DNA from: Alteribacter keqinensis
GTDB taxonomy: Bacteria; Bacillota; Bacilli; Bacillales; Salisediminibacteriaceae
Length of the DNA: 64,000 bases
Assembly: GCF_003710255.1 (NCBI RefSeq)
Contig: NZ_RHIB01000001.1
Coordinates: 1,798,001-1,862,000 of the forward strand
Reading direction: 5' to 3'
The translations under genes and the position numbers were made by a program. Of this stretch, positions 20,123 to 28,683 are shown in pieces. Below the pieces are notes generated by a model. It was not told where the DNA came from. It was given only the letters and a program-made list of their open reading frames with translations, and did not search any database. The number at the start of each line of letters is the position of its first letter. The first letter of the stretch is position 1.

Positions 20123-20160
20123 AAAAAACGCCACCGAAGTTCTCTCCGGCAGCGCTTTTT
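20123..20160 (-). terminator. terminator of the exporter / small zinc-ribbon operon
   Basis: On the minus strand AAAAAGCGCTGCCGGAG pairs, with one mismatch and G-U pairs, with CTTCGGTGGCGTTTTTT. It lies 7 nt past the stop of the 56-residue gene. Confidence 0.7.
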
Positions 20161-20166
20161 CCTACA

Positions 20167-20337
20167 TTAATCCTCGATCAGTCTCGCAACAGGCTTGCCG
20201 CAAGTCTTGCATTTCCCTTCAAGCAGAATCCCATATTGGTCATCTTTCATATCATAATCCACGATGGTGGTTTCGGAACATTTCGAACAAAAGACATTAC
20301 TCAGAAGTTTTTTCCTAATGTCCTGGGGGATTTTCAT
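20167..20337 (-). CDS. small zinc-ribbon-like protein, start disturbed
   Basis: A 56-residue frame MKIPQDIRKKLLSNVFCSKC... carries two CxxC pairs (FCSKC and CKTCG) about 26 residues apart, the layout of a zinc ribbon. The same frame stays open upstream and encodes VCNGPESTKKW, which looks like part of the protein, but offers no ATG, GTG or TTG there. The well-placed ATG at 20372 (GGAGGG 6 nt upstream) is one frame off and opens a 12-residue peptide whose TGA overlaps ATG 20337 as ATGA. Either the start has suffered a frameshift or translation is coupled. It follows the exporter by 12 nt. Function unknown. Confidence 0.55.
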   Translation of the reverse strand: MKIPQDIRKKLLSNVFCSKCSETTIVDYDMKDDQYGILLEGKCKTCGKPVARLIED

Positions 20338-20384
20338 CCACTTTTTTGTGCTTTCAGGTCCGTTACAGACATGTAATTCCCTCC

Positions 20385-21794
20385 TTATGTTTTGGCAGGT
20401 TCCCTTGCACCCGCCGGTTCCTCTTTCGGTAAGAGGCTGGTGGCAATCAGCGTTGCCAGGGCTAAAACAAACAGGATGATAAAGACGGCATGGAGTCCTT
20501 CCGCAAGAATCGCCGGTGCCACACTCGTTCCATTATTCGTATGCCCGCCGATGAACTGGTTTAAAACCGTTCCGAGTATGGTGATTCCCAATGTCTGTCC
20601 GAGTGTTCGTAAAAAGGCATTGGAAGAAGCTGCAGCTCCCCGGTTATCCCAGGATACCGATGACTGGACGATAACTGAAAACATCGTCATGGACAAGCCG
20701 AATCCGGTTCCTACAAAGAACATGATCCCGATGAGCGTCCAGTTTGGCGTGGCGCCTGAAATGAACGTAAGCGCAAAGGTGCTTATCGTAATTATAGTTA
20801 CCCCTGATAACACAATCGGTTTCGCCCCTAAACTACCAAGCAAACGGCTGCTTACAAACGCGGCAAGAGGCCAGCCGAGACTCATGGGAATAAGCGTGAG
20901 TCCGGAATAGGTCGCCGGGAGTTCGAGAACGCCCTGCACCCAAAGGGGCAGATAGGCAGTAAGTCCGATCAGGATCGCCCCCATCAGGAGGCCGCAAATG
21001 TTTGCTACTAAAAGGTGCCTTATTTTAAACAGCTTGAACGGTACCATCGGCTCTTTTACCTTAAACTGAATTACTATGAAGATAGCCAGAAATGACATGG
21101 CTATGGCAATCAGAATAAACATGAGCGGTTCGTTCCAGGCAATTTCGTTTCCGCCTGACAACAGAGCGTAAAGCAGGGCCCCCGCTCCGATAATGAACGT
21201 CATTGCCCCACCATAATCGATGGAACGCTTTCGCTTTTCAATTTTTTCATCAAGGTTTCGCCAAATCAGATACATACTCACAAGGCCGAACGGGATGTTG
21301 ATGTAAAAAATCCAGTGCCACGTAAGAAAGTCGACGAAAAAACCGCCTACAAGAGGACCAAAAATCCCCGCAATGCCCCAGATCGATCCGATAATCGCCT
21401 GGGCTTTAGCCCGCTGCTCATAGGAAAACACATCCCCGACGATGGTAAAGGTCATCGGCATAAGAGCCCCGGCCCCGATTCCCTGAACCGCACGGAACAA
21501 AATAAGCTGCTCCATCGTCTGGGAGAGTCCGCACAAAGCAGAACCGATCAGAAAGAGTGTGGCTCCTGTTATAAATATCTTCTTCCGGCCAAACAAATCG
21601 GCCAGTTTCCCAAAGATCGGGGTCATAACCGCATAGGTTAATAGATAAATGGCAAACACCCAGCTGATCAGGTCGAGACCCCCAAGGTCACTGGTGATGC
21701 TCGGCATCGCCGTACTGATCACCGTTACTTCAATCGCCGCCAGAAACGTGGCAATCAAAAGGGCAATCACAATTTTCTTCTGGTATGTATTCAT
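20385..21794 (-). CDS. DHA2-family (14-TM) MFS multidrug exporter
   Basis: A 469-residue major facilitator of the EmrB/QacA type with 14 hydrophobic helices. Motif A is GKLADLFGRKKIF near residue 63; LDLISWVFAIYLLTYAV and the motif C-like GPLVGGFFVDFLTWHWIFYINIPFG near 145-170 are diagnostic. It should expel drugs or toxic organics using the proton gradient. ATG 21794 follows AAAGGATCC; the upstream in-frame start at 21821 has no better site. The small zinc-ribbon gene is directly downstream. No regulator is adjacent. Confidence 0.9.
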   Translation of the reverse strand: MNTYQKKIVIALLIATFLAAIEVTVISTAMPSITSDLGGLDLISWVFAIYLLTYAVMTPIFGKLADLFGRKKIFITGATLFLIGSALCGLSQTMEQLILFRAVQGIGAGALMPMTFTIVGDVFSYEQRAKAQAIIGSIWGIAGIFGPLVGGFFVDFLTWHWIFYINIPFGLVSMYLIWRNLDEKIEKRKRSIDYGGAMTFIIGAGALLYALLSGGNEIAWNEPLMFILIAIAMSFLAIFIVIQFKVKEPMVPFKLFKIRHLLVANICGLLMGAILIGLTAYLPLWVQGVLELPATYSGLTLIPMSLGWPLAAFVSSRLLGSLGAKPIVLSGVTIITISTFALTFISGATPNWTLIGIMFFVGTGFGLSMTMFSVIVQSSVSWDNRGAAASSNAFLRTLGQTLGITILGTVLNQFIGGHTNNGTSVAPAILAEGLHAVFIILFVLALATLIATSLLPKEEPAGAREPAKT

Positions 21795-21939
21795 AGCTGA
21801 TGGATCCTTTCCACGAGACAATAATCTTAATTCAGTATAGCAGATGAACGAGTTGAAAGGTTTTGCTAATAAAAGTAACTTGGTAAAAAATTCATATTAT
21901 ATGTTAGAATATTCCTATATAAACCTCGGAGGTGATCTC

Positions 21940-22953
21940 GTGTCTATTATTGATTCTATGCTATATAGAGTAATGAACGGGAAACGAACAATAACGAAGC
22001 CCATTTTTATGAAAGAGTTCACTAAAGAGAACAATCAACTAACTTCTCTTACCTCTTTAGCAAGTTCACCAGACCATCACTCTGAATGGCTAAATAGAGA
22101 TATTGCCTTTCTTAAGCAAGGCATTGAAGGAGAAGCAAATGTCTATTATGAACTGAAAAATTCATTTTTGCCTATGATCTGTCTTCATGACATTCGATTG
22201 GAACATGCAGATTACATAGCTCAATTTGATTTTATTGTAATCACACGAAAAGAGATTATCGTCTTAGAAACGAAAAAGCTGACAGGTGATATAACGATTA
22301 CACCAGACGGTGATTTTATTCGTTTGTTTAAAAATAAGTACGGAAAAGTCTATAAAAAAGAAGGAATCTACAGCCCTGTTTCTCAAAATGAACGACATGT
22401 AGCTATTTTAAAAGAGGTTCTGATGAGTAAAAAATTAATAGGGAATATGCCTGTTAAATCAGCAGTTATCATGGCAAACGCAAAAACCATTTTGGATAAA
22501 TCCAAAGCTCCTAAACATGTCAGCAACCAGATCTATAAGTATGATCAGGTAAAGAACCTTATTAAGAAAGAATTAGATAACCCAAGTAACAACCGTGACA
22601 CCCTAGAGAAGTATTTGTATGAGATTGGTGAGTTTCTACTCGCACACAATAAACCACTTGAAATGGATGCAGCTTCTAAATATGCAATTCGGGAAGTAGC
22701 TGCAACTGAAACTCCAGTTGTAAAGACAAGCCACCTTTCACTTGAAGCAAATCTAAAAGAGTACCGGCTTAAAACCGCCCGTAAAGAAGGAATTAAAGCG
22801 TATATGGTGTTTAGCAATTCGGAAATGAAAGCATTAATTGAGAACCCTCCTGCTACAAAAGATGAGTTACTAGAGGTAAAAGGGTTTGGTCAGAAGAAAG
22901 TTGAAAAATACGGCGAGGGTATTTTAGCAGTTATCAGCAATGATTTCATGTGA
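21940..22953 (+). CDS. NERD domain plus HRDC domain protein
   Basis: A 337-residue protein. The N-terminal half holds a NERD (nuclease-related) domain: QGIEGEANVYYELKN, then IAQFDFIVITRKEIIVLETKKL with the D...E-x-K residues of the PD-(D/E)XK fold. Residues about 275-335 are an HRDC helical domain ending LLEVKGFGQKKVEKYGEGIL, a nucleic-acid-binding module of RecQ and RNase D. GTG 21940 is preferred because GGAGGTGATCTC lies directly upstream; the frame is open back to 21844 without a site. The gene is AT-rich (about 35-37% GC) against its neighbours, suggesting acquisition. A DNA-processing or defence role is inferred only. Confidence 0.8.
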   Translation: MSIIDSMLYRVMNGKRTITKPIFMKEFTKENNQLTSLTSLASSPDHHSEWLNRDIAFLKQGIEGEANVYYELKNSFLPMICLHDIRLEHADYIAQFDFIVITRKEIIVLETKKLTGDITITPDGDFIRLFKNKYGKVYKKEGIYSPVSQNERHVAILKEVLMSKKLIGNMPVKSAVIMANAKTILDKSKAPKHVSNQIYKYDQVKNLIKKELDNPSNNRDTLEKYLYEIGEFLLAHNKPLEMDAASKYAIREVAATETPVVKTSHLSLEANLKEYRLKTARKEGIKAYMVFSNSEMKALIENPPATKDELLEVKGFGQKKVEKYGEGILAVISNDFM

Positions 22954-23006
22954 GATATCTACTTGAATAGTTACTTCATTTGTATGGATAATTCTAGAGC
23001 AAATAA

Positions 23007-23040
23007 CAACCTCGAATGTAAGAATGCGAGGTTGCTTTGT
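23007..23040 (+). terminator. terminator of the NERD-HRDC gene
   Basis: CAACCTCG (23007-23014) pairs with CGAGGTTG (23027-23034), followed by CTTTGTT. Between here and 23320 (about 280 bases) no gene or clear structure is seen on either strand. Confidence 0.65.
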
Positions 23041-23320
23041 TCACCCATATACAAACCTACACCCGTCGCAGGCGGTGAAGATAAACACCAGAGACAATGC
23101 ATAAGTAATGAATGTAGGACTATTGATTTAACTATGTAAATGTAAATAAATGAACATTTAAAGGAGGGAAACCGCCCTTTCCCAGCAGCACCTCTTATTC
23201 TTGCTTATTGTAAAATGCCAACCTATTCAAATGAAGTTTCAATTCTATTTGAGTCCCAAATGGAATCAAATCTTTTTGTTCAACAATGGGATACCATTAC
23301 AAATGGCGGAAAAATTAAAC

Positions 23321-23351
23321 AACCTGCTTCACTACGCGAGTGAAACAGGTT
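23321..23351 (-). terminator. terminator of the MDR dehydrogenase gene
   Basis: AACCTG-C-TTCAC pairs with GTGAA-A-CAGGTT around a TACGCGA loop; on the minus strand it is followed by GTTTAATTTTT, 23 nt after the stop. Confidence 0.7.
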
Positions 23352-23373
23352 CGTCAGATTGGTGAAACAGCTT

Positions 23374-24408
23374 TTAAGGAATAAGGACAATTTTGCCTTT
23401 TTTTCCTGCTTTCTTAAAATATTTCTGTGCTTCTTTCGCTTCCTCTAAAGGATATGTCCTGTCGATGACCGGCTTGATTTTGTGCTCAGAGATCGCACGA
23501 AGCATCCGTTTGAATTCTTCACGTGTTCCTAAAACGGATCCGTACATGGTAATATGCTTCAAATAAAGGGTGCGGAAATCGAGTTCCGTTTTCTGTCCTC
23601 CGGAAGAGCCGGACGTACAGAATTTACCACCTTTTTTCAAAACGCTCATAGACATAGAAAACAGGGCAGCTCCAACGACATCAAGCACGGTATCGACAGG
23701 ACCGCCGTTTGCTGATAAAATATCTTCTTCCAAATTCTCGGATTTGTATGACAAGACATGTGTCGCTCCGAGTTCCTTCATTTGGTCCTCCATGCTCAAA
23801 TCTCCCACAAGAGCGATGACATCCGCACCGAAGACTTTTGATGCGATCTGCACGTTAAGCGATCCCACACCGCCGTTCGCTCCAGTAACAATCACTGTTT
23901 CGCCGGGCTTCGGCTGTACTTGTTCAACCATATGCCAGGCGGTCATGCCACTGACCGAAAACACACAGCTTTCCGTGTAGTCGTCAAGCGGCATATCGAA
24001 ACAAAGCTCAGCCGGCCAAACGACGTATTCGGCATATCCACCATCATATTCAGAACCGATGAAAGACATATCTTCTGCAATGTGTTCCTGTCCTTCTGGT
24101 CCACTGGATGTGAACGGAAACAGAACCACGTCTTTGTCAAGCATCCTATCATCAACTTGCGAACCAACCTGTACCACTTTTCCACTAATATCAGAACCTG
24201 GAGTACGGGGGAATTGAACACCTTCCGGACGCCATCCGGACTTTCCTCCCTGGCCATAAGCGCCTTCTCTCATCCAGATTTCCGTATTGTTGATCGCACA
24301 GGATTTCACCTGAACGAGTACTTCATTTTCTCTCGGATCAGGAGTGGGGATGTCCGTCACCTTCAATTGATCCACATCTCCGTACCCTGTCACTTGAACT
24401 GCTTTCAT
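23374..24408 (-). CDS. medium-chain (MDR) zinc-type alcohol dehydrogenase / quinone oxidoreductase
   Basis: A 344-residue MDR-superfamily oxidoreductase. The N-terminal GroES-like domain (residues 1-130) contains PRTPGSDISGKVVQVG; the Rossmann domain opens VIVTGANGGVGSLNVQIA near residue 165. The cysteines and histidines of classical zinc alcohol dehydrogenases are mostly missing, pointing to the quinone reductase-like branch that uses NADPH on enones or quinones. GAAAGGGGGGG precedes the ATG. It stands alone between terminators. The physiological substrate is unknown. Confidence 0.82.
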   Translation of the reverse strand: MKAVQVTGYGDVDQLKVTDIPTPDPRENEVLVQVKSCAINNTEIWMREGAYGQGGKSGWRPEGVQFPRTPGSDISGKVVQVGSQVDDRMLDKDVVLFPFTSSGPEGQEHIAEDMSFIGSEYDGGYAEYVVWPAELCFDMPLDDYTESCVFSVSGMTAWHMVEQVQPKPGETVIVTGANGGVGSLNVQIASKVFGADVIALVGDLSMEDQMKELGATHVLSYKSENLEEDILSANGGPVDTVLDVVGAALFSMSMSVLKKGGKFCTSGSSGGQKTELDFRTLYLKHITMYGSVLGTREEFKRMLRAISEHKIKPVIDRTYPLEEAKEAQKYFKKAGKKGKIVLIP

Positions 24409-24647
24409 GGCATACCCCCCCTTTCAAATTCGCTTTTCTCGTCTAATATGCGGCGTCAATCATAAGGCTATTCATTGTTCTTATCAAGTCATCAGCTCAC
24501 TGCATGCATTCAAGCATATTAAACGGAGGAAACACCTCAACCTCCTCACCCTTTTCGGTCGGGTGATACGCAAATTGGACTGCAATTGCAGAGAGAATTT
24601 TTGTGCTGATGACCATTGCCCCTACTCTTTTCTTTGAGATGAGAGGG

Positions 24648-24845
24648 ATGACAGACTCACCGAGCACTAATTCTATTTTTGGTCAAATAAGCAACGGTTA
24701 TTTAATAAATCAGGCTGTCACAGCTATACAGCAAAGTATTCGTGCAGTTGCAGACAGATCAATCTATGAAGCGGACGAGACCATTTGGGATGACCTGCCG
24801 ACTCAATACACAGTTACCCCGGATTCAGATAAAACAGGAGAATAG
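24648..24845 (+). CDS. small hypothetical protein
   Basis: A 65-residue protein, MTDSPSTNSIFGQISNGYL..., with a central amphipathic helix (INQAVTAIQQSIRAVADRSI) and an acidic, hydrophilic tail. I do not recognise it. AGAGGG lies directly before ATG 24648, which is close; ATG 24639 (MRGM) is an alternative start. Support for reality comes from its codon use and a clear terminator 10 nt past the stop. It stands alone. The stretch 24409-24600 before it shows no other gene. Confidence 0.5.
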   Translation: MTDSPSTNSIFGQISNGYLINQAVTAIQQSIRAVADRSIYEADETIWDDLPTQYTVTPDSDKTGE

Positions 24846-24855
24846 GAAATGACTA

Positions 24856-24896
24856 CAACCCTCGGTTCGTTTTTGGACCGAAGGTTGGGCTTATTT
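24856..24896 (+). terminator. terminator after the small 24648 gene
   Basis: CAACC-CTCGGTTC pairs with GGACCGAAGGTTG around a GTTTTT loop, followed by GGCTTATTTTG. Confidence 0.7.
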
Positions 24897-24994
24897 TGTT
24901 GTTTCCATAAGTCTCTCATTTTCCCAGTGAAAGTTTGAACCGGGCCGATCCACGTGGTAGCATAAAGGAAGCTAAGATTACGATGGAGGCCCTC

Positions 24995-25198
24995 ATGAAA
25001 TATTCGACGAAGCTGCTTTTAAAATACATTGCCATTTATATCGGGTTATCGGCTCTGGTGTTTCTGCCTCTCAGGCAGGTGTTTACATCTGGTACGGCGC
25101 AAATCTTCCTGTTCCTCGTGCAGTTTGCGATTTTATACACCCTTGTTGTGCGGTATTACAGGAACACTAAGCATTTGCATGATGAAAAAGAGAAGTAA
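24995..25198 (+). CDS. small two-helix membrane protein
   Basis: A 67-residue protein, MKYSTKLLLKYIAIYIGLS..., with two hydrophobic helices (about 10-27 and 36-53) separated by a short PLRQVFTSG loop and a charged C-terminal tail (HLHDEKEK). GGAGG lies 5 nt before ATG 24995; earlier in-frame Met codons lack a site. No family recognised. It is followed by a strong terminator. Confidence 0.55.
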   Translation: MKYSTKLLLKYIAIYIGLSALVFLPLRQVFTSGTAQIFLFLVQFAILYTLVVRYYRNTKHLHDEKEK

Positions 25199-25206
25199 AC
25201 GTAAGG

Positions 25207-25241
25207 CAGGCATAGAGATCCATTCTCTATGCCTGTTTTTT
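25207..25241. terminator. terminator between small membrane protein and GNAT gene
   Basis: A perfect 12-bp stem CAGGCATAGAGA/TCTCTATGCCTG with loop TCCAT, followed by TTTTTT on the plus strand. Confidence 0.85.
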
Positions 25242-25244
25242 AGG

Positions 25245-25742
25245 TCATCGGATGTCGTATTTGTAGAATTTCTTGTCTACCTCTAATACCGGGAAGCGTT
25301 CGGGGAGATCTGTCTGTTCAATTTCAGTGAATCCGTTTTTTTCATAGAATCGGTGGGCTGCCAGGAACTGCGGTGTTGTGCCAAGGTAAATGGTGCGGAC
25401 GTATTTGGACCTGGCCCAGGTTTGTGCCGTTCTCAGTAAAAGGCTCGCCGTGTTCATTGGCTTGCCGCGATAGTCTTTATGTACAAACATTTTTCTTAAT
25501 GCCACATGTCCTTCTCCTATATCCAGGAGACTGATTGTGCCTGCTACTTTTCCGTTGTGAACGGCAACCCAGAAGTTGCCCGCTCCATTCTGGTAAACAT
25601 CTTCGATCTTCAACAGATCAGGCTGATCGTCCTTTGTGATTGGAATGCTGTATTCGGTTTGCTGGATGGAGAGAATTAACTCCACCACCTCATCCTGATA
25701 TTCACTCGAGTATGATTTAATCATTTGTTTGTCTGTGCTCAC
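25245..25742 (-). CDS. GNAT-family N-acetyltransferase
   Basis: A 165-residue acetyltransferase-fold protein. VALRKMFVHKDYRGKPMNTASLLLRTAQTWA (about 80-110) is the acetyl-CoA binding motif A, although the usual R-x-x-G-x-G/A is altered to RGKPMNT, and AAHRFYEKNGFTEI is motif B. The acceptor is unknown. The GTG start at 25742 is preceded by AAGGAG at 12 nt. Convergent with the small membrane protein gene. Confidence 0.82.
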   Translation of the reverse strand: MSTDKQMIKSYSSEYQDEVVELILSIQQTEYSIPITKDDQPDLLKIEDVYQNGAGNFWVAVHNGKVAGTISLLDIGEGHVALRKMFVHKDYRGKPMNTASLLLRTAQTWARSKYVRTIYLGTTPQFLAAHRFYEKNGFTEIEQTDLPERFPVLEVDKKFYKYDIR

Positions 25743-25880
25743 CTGCTGTCATCTCCTTTGCGGTTCTTTCCATTGTAATTCAACCTTTCAGAATCGGATA
25801 GAGTTTTATGGAAAAAGAAGGGTTACGTCCTCTCTTTCACTAATTAGATATGGTGCAGAAAATTTGAATGGGGTGAACAG

Positions 25881-26351
25881 ATGAGATCGTTTTTTGATTA
25901 TAACTGGCAGGTACGGGATGAGTGGTTTGCCTGGTGCAAACAGCTTTCTGAAGAAGATCTTTTAAAGGAGCGTGTCGGCGGTCCCAAAAGCATATTGTAT
26001 ACACTGTTTCATATCATTGATGTGGAGTACAGCTGGGTGCGGGCCGTGATGGGAAAAGAAGATATTGCTGAGTCATTTGAGGAGTACAGTACGCTGGAAA
26101 AACTAAAGGATCTTTCAGATACATACCGTAAAGAAATTCAGGTGTTTTTAAATGTCTGTCCGGATGAGTGGACAAAGAATGATTTGGTTCAAGCTTCGTG
26201 GCTGAACGCCGGTTTTACGAAGTTTGAAATCGGTCACCACATTATCGCACACGAAATTCATCATATTGGCCAGCTTTCCGTCTGGTCCCGAGAGCTCGGA
26301 TTGAAACCGGTGTCGGCAAACGGAATCGGCCGGGGGTTACAGAACATATAA
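25881..26351 (+). CDS. DinB-family metal-binding protein
   Basis: A 156-residue four-helix-bundle protein of the DinB/YfiT type. The metal-ligand histidines are in TLFHIIDVEYSW near residue 47 and in GHHIIAHEIHHIGQLSVW near residues 120-135, the classical H...HxxxH arrangement. Members bind a divalent metal; some are bacillithiol-dependent S-transferases, which would suit a Bacillaceae host (inference). GGGGTG precedes ATG 25881. A terminator follows directly. A second DinB protein is encoded at 36577. Confidence 0.82.
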   Translation: MRSFFDYNWQVRDEWFAWCKQLSEEDLLKERVGGPKSILYTLFHIIDVEYSWVRAVMGKEDIAESFEEYSTLEKLKDLSDTYRKEIQVFLNVCPDEWTKNDLVQASWLNAGFTKFEIGHHIIAHEIHHIGQLSVWSRELGLKPVSANGIGRGLQNI

Positions 26352-26355
26352 AACT

Positions 26356-26387
26356 AAGCGCTCCTCCCTGCATGGAAGAGCGCTTTT
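26356..26387. terminator. terminator between DinB and ABC-F genes
   Basis: AAGCGCTC (26356-26363) pairs with GAGCGCTT (26378-26385), followed by TTG. It sits between two convergent genes. Confidence 0.7.
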
Positions 26388-26394
26388 GTTTTGT

Positions 26395-28275
26395 TTAAAT
26401 GAATGTCTCCAATTGTTCGTAAAGCTCGGTTCGTTTCTTTTCAAGCTTTTCCTTTTGATCATAGAGCTTTTGTAATGCCTCAAGACTTTCCTCTTCTATA
26501 AGACGGGTTTCAAGCTGGTGAATAGCCGCCTCACATTCTTTGAGCTGTTTTTCAATGGTATCAGAGGATGAGGATGCTGTTTCCTTCCTTTTATCCGGCA
26601 CAGCTGTTTTCTTCTTCGTTTTCGCAGGTTCTTCACCCTTCTCTTTTCGTTCAGCCAGCTTCTGTTTTGCCCATTCGTAATCGCCGTTAAAGAAATGAAG
26701 CTTCCCTTCATCCAGCCAGTATACGGTCGTAAACAGCTTGTTGATAAAATACCGGTCGTGGGAAACAGCAAGAATCGTACCCTCGTAGTCTTCAAGAACG
26801 TCTTCCAATACTTCTCTTGAGTCAATGTCCAGGTGGTTGGTCGGTTCATCAAGCAGGAGAAGGTTCACTTCCTGATACATGAGCTGAGCCAGACGCAGAC
26901 GCATTCTCTCTCCGCCGCTTAAATCACCAAGCTTTTTAAACACGGAAAATCCGTAGAAGAGAAACCTCGCAAGGATATGCCGTGCTTCTCCTTCTGTTAC
27001 AGGGATTTCATCCCGGAACCCATCAATAACAGTGAGATTTTGCTCGGCATCGGTAAAGACATGCTGGGATAAATAACCGACTTTCACCTGACTTCCGATC
27101 TTCACGTTACCAGATTCAGGAACTAGCTCCCCGGAAATCATTTTCAGCAGTGTCGATTTTCCGGAGCCGTTATCCCCGATGAGAACAGCCCGATCCTGAT
27201 AACGAAGGTGCATCGAAGCACCATCAAAAAGTCGTTTTTCACCGAAACTCTTTTCGACTTCTTTTAAAATAACGGTGTCCGTTCCGCTTCGGCTTGACGC
27301 CTTAAGATCGATCGCCATTTTCTTTTTCTCAAGAACAGGTCGGTCGATTTTTTCCATCCGTTCCATTGCCCGCTCCATATTTCTCGCCCGTCTATGCATC
27401 GCTTCATTTGGCGGGTTGGCGCGGTTGGCCCACTCTTTCAGCCTCTTAATCGCTTCACGCATTTTCTTCAGCTTCTTCTGCTGTTCTTCGTACCGCTGAA
27501 ATTCAGCGAGAAGACGCTTTTCCTTTTCCTTGACAAAAGAAGAGTAATTGGAGTAATAAACCGTCAATTCCCCCTCTTCCACGTCAAAAATCTTTTGCAC
27601 AGTCTCATCAAGGAAATAACGGTCGTGGGAAATCATCACAACGGTTCCTTCGTAATTGTTGAGAAATCGTCCGAGCCACTCAACAGACTTCAAATCAAGG
27701 TGGTTTGTCGGTTCGTCCAGCAGGAGTAAATCCGGTTTTTCCAAGAGCAGAACTCCAAGGCAGACCTTTGTTTTTTCACCGCCGCTGAGAGCCTGGAATG
27801 ATTGACTCATGAGGGAATCCAAGTGCAGACCGTGAGCGACACTATCAAGCTGAGCTTCCATTTCATAGCCGCCGTTTAAAGCAAAAAGCTCCTGCTTTTC
27901 CCCGTATTCTGCAGCAAGGTTGTTCAGCCTGGTTTCGTTTGTTTCTGTACTGATTTCGTTTTCAAGTGCCCTCATTTCGCTTTCAAGCCCTGACAAATGA
28001 CCAAATGCCGTTCTCAGGACGTCAGCACCGGTCATGAGCTCCGGATAGTCTGGAATTTGAGCCAGGCAGCCGATCTTCGTTCCTTTTTTCCAGTGAATGT
28101 CACCTTCCGTTGGCTTTTCCTTACCGCTCATGATCTTCATGAGGGTTGTTTTTCCGCTCCCGTTCCGGCCGACAATACCGATGCGGTCACCTTCTGATAT
28201 ATCAAAGCTGATTCCGTTTAAAACGGGATCGCCTGTAAAACTCATTCGTATATTTTTTCCATTGCATGTAATCAT
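26395..28275 (-). CDS. ABC-F ATPase, candidate antibiotic target-protection or translation factor
   Basis: A 626-residue protein with two ABC domains and no membrane helix: Walker A GRNGSGKT (36-43) and GDNGSGKS (367-374), signatures LSGGEKTK (163-170) and LSGGERMR, and DEPTNHLD twice. A helical inter-domain linker (about 240-325, with KRLKEWANRANPPNEAMHRRARNME) is the part that reaches the ribosome in ABC-F proteins. A charged coiled-coil tail covers about 575-626. AAGGAGG precedes the ATG. Upstream lies a leader peptide and an intrinsic terminator, the pattern known for drug-induced ABC-F genes such as vmlR. Which drug, if any, cannot be read. Confidence 0.88.
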   Translation of the reverse strand: MITCNGKNIRMSFTGDPVLNGISFDISEGDRIGIVGRNGSGKTTLMKIMSGKEKPTEGDIHWKKGTKIGCLAQIPDYPELMTGADVLRTAFGHLSGLESEMRALENEISTETNETRLNNLAAEYGEKQELFALNGGYEMEAQLDSVAHGLHLDSLMSQSFQALSGGEKTKVCLGVLLLEKPDLLLLDEPTNHLDLKSVEWLGRFLNNYEGTVVMISHDRYFLDETVQKIFDVEEGELTVYYSNYSSFVKEKEKRLLAEFQRYEEQQKKLKKMREAIKRLKEWANRANPPNEAMHRRARNMERAMERMEKIDRPVLEKKKMAIDLKASSRSGTDTVILKEVEKSFGEKRLFDGASMHLRYQDRAVLIGDNGSGKSTLLKMISGELVPESGNVKIGSQVKVGYLSQHVFTDAEQNLTVIDGFRDEIPVTEGEARHILARFLFYGFSVFKKLGDLSGGERMRLRLAQLMYQEVNLLLLDEPTNHLDIDSREVLEDVLEDYEGTILAVSHDRYFINKLFTTVYWLDEGKLHFFNGDYEWAKQKLAERKEKGEEPAKTKKKTAVPDKRKETASSSSDTIEKQLKECEAAIHQLETRLIEEESLEALQKLYDQKEKLEKKRTELYEQLETFI

Positions 28276-28292
28276 AGCAGCCTCCTTAGATT

Positions 28293-28360
28293 AAAGAAAA
28301 AGGACCATGAGCAAGAAGCCTCATGGTCCCAAGCATAAAAATAGAGAGCAAAGAGCTCTC
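28293..28360 (-). promoter_or_regulatory. attenuator in the ABC-F leader
   Basis: Transcribed leftward, a first hairpin GAGAGC/GCTCTC (28344-28360) is followed by TATTTTTA, and a second hairpin with a perfect 10-bp stem GGACCATGAG/CTCATGGTCC and 8-nt loop (28302-28329) is followed by TTTTTCTTT. The second ends 15 nt before the ABC-F ribosome-binding site, so it must be read through for expression. Confidence 0.75.
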
Positions 28361-28377
28361 CCCATTTACGCCTTTAT

Positions 28378-28530
28378 TCAGTGGGATAGAGATGTTCTAA
28401 CTGTTGCTGGTTTTATTGAGCTGTTAAAAAAAGACACACGTGTCCCGTGTTTCACAGCAATATAAAAAACAGCACGAACAATATATAAAAACGATCGTTC
28501 ACGCTTTTGGCCTGCAATAGTCTGATTCAT
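28378..28530 (-). CDS. leader peptide of the ABC-F gene
   Basis: A 50-codon frame (MNQTIAGQKRERSFLYIV... ending TSLSH) with a good GGAGGTGG site 6 nt before ATG 28530. It lies between a strong promoter and the attenuator and ends 18 nt before the first hairpin. The peptide is basic (R and K rich) and of no known family. Ribosomes stalled on it by an antibiotic would be expected to alter folding of the downstream terminator. Its reality rests on position and ribosome-binding site; conservation was not tested. Confidence 0.6.
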   Translation of the reverse strand: MNQTIAGQKRERSFLYIVRAVFYIAVKHGTRVSFFNSSIKPATVRTSLSH

Positions 28531-28566
28531 CTCTACCCACCTCCGTTCTGCTATGTATTCTTAATT

Positions 28567-28595
28567 ATCATACGAGATCCAGCATAAGTTGTCAA
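28567..28595 (-). promoter_or_regulatory. promoter of the ABC-F leader transcript
   Basis: On the minus strand TTGACA (28595-28590) and TATGAT (28572-28567) are separated by exactly 17 bp: a near-consensus sigma-A promoter. Transcription should begin near 28560, giving a leader of about 285 nt. Confidence 0.75.
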
Positions 28596-28683
28596 ACCAG
28601 TCTGATAATTCAGCTGATTTTTTTATTTTTGGGTCGCGAAAAATTATTTAGGTATTTGTAGAAAACTGTGGTATGCTTTACTT

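Noticed and set aside
22954-23320. Hidden gene in the gap after the NERD-HRDC gene
   Set aside because: An AAAGGAGGG at 23160 looks like a ribosome-binding site but no usable start codon or open frame follows.
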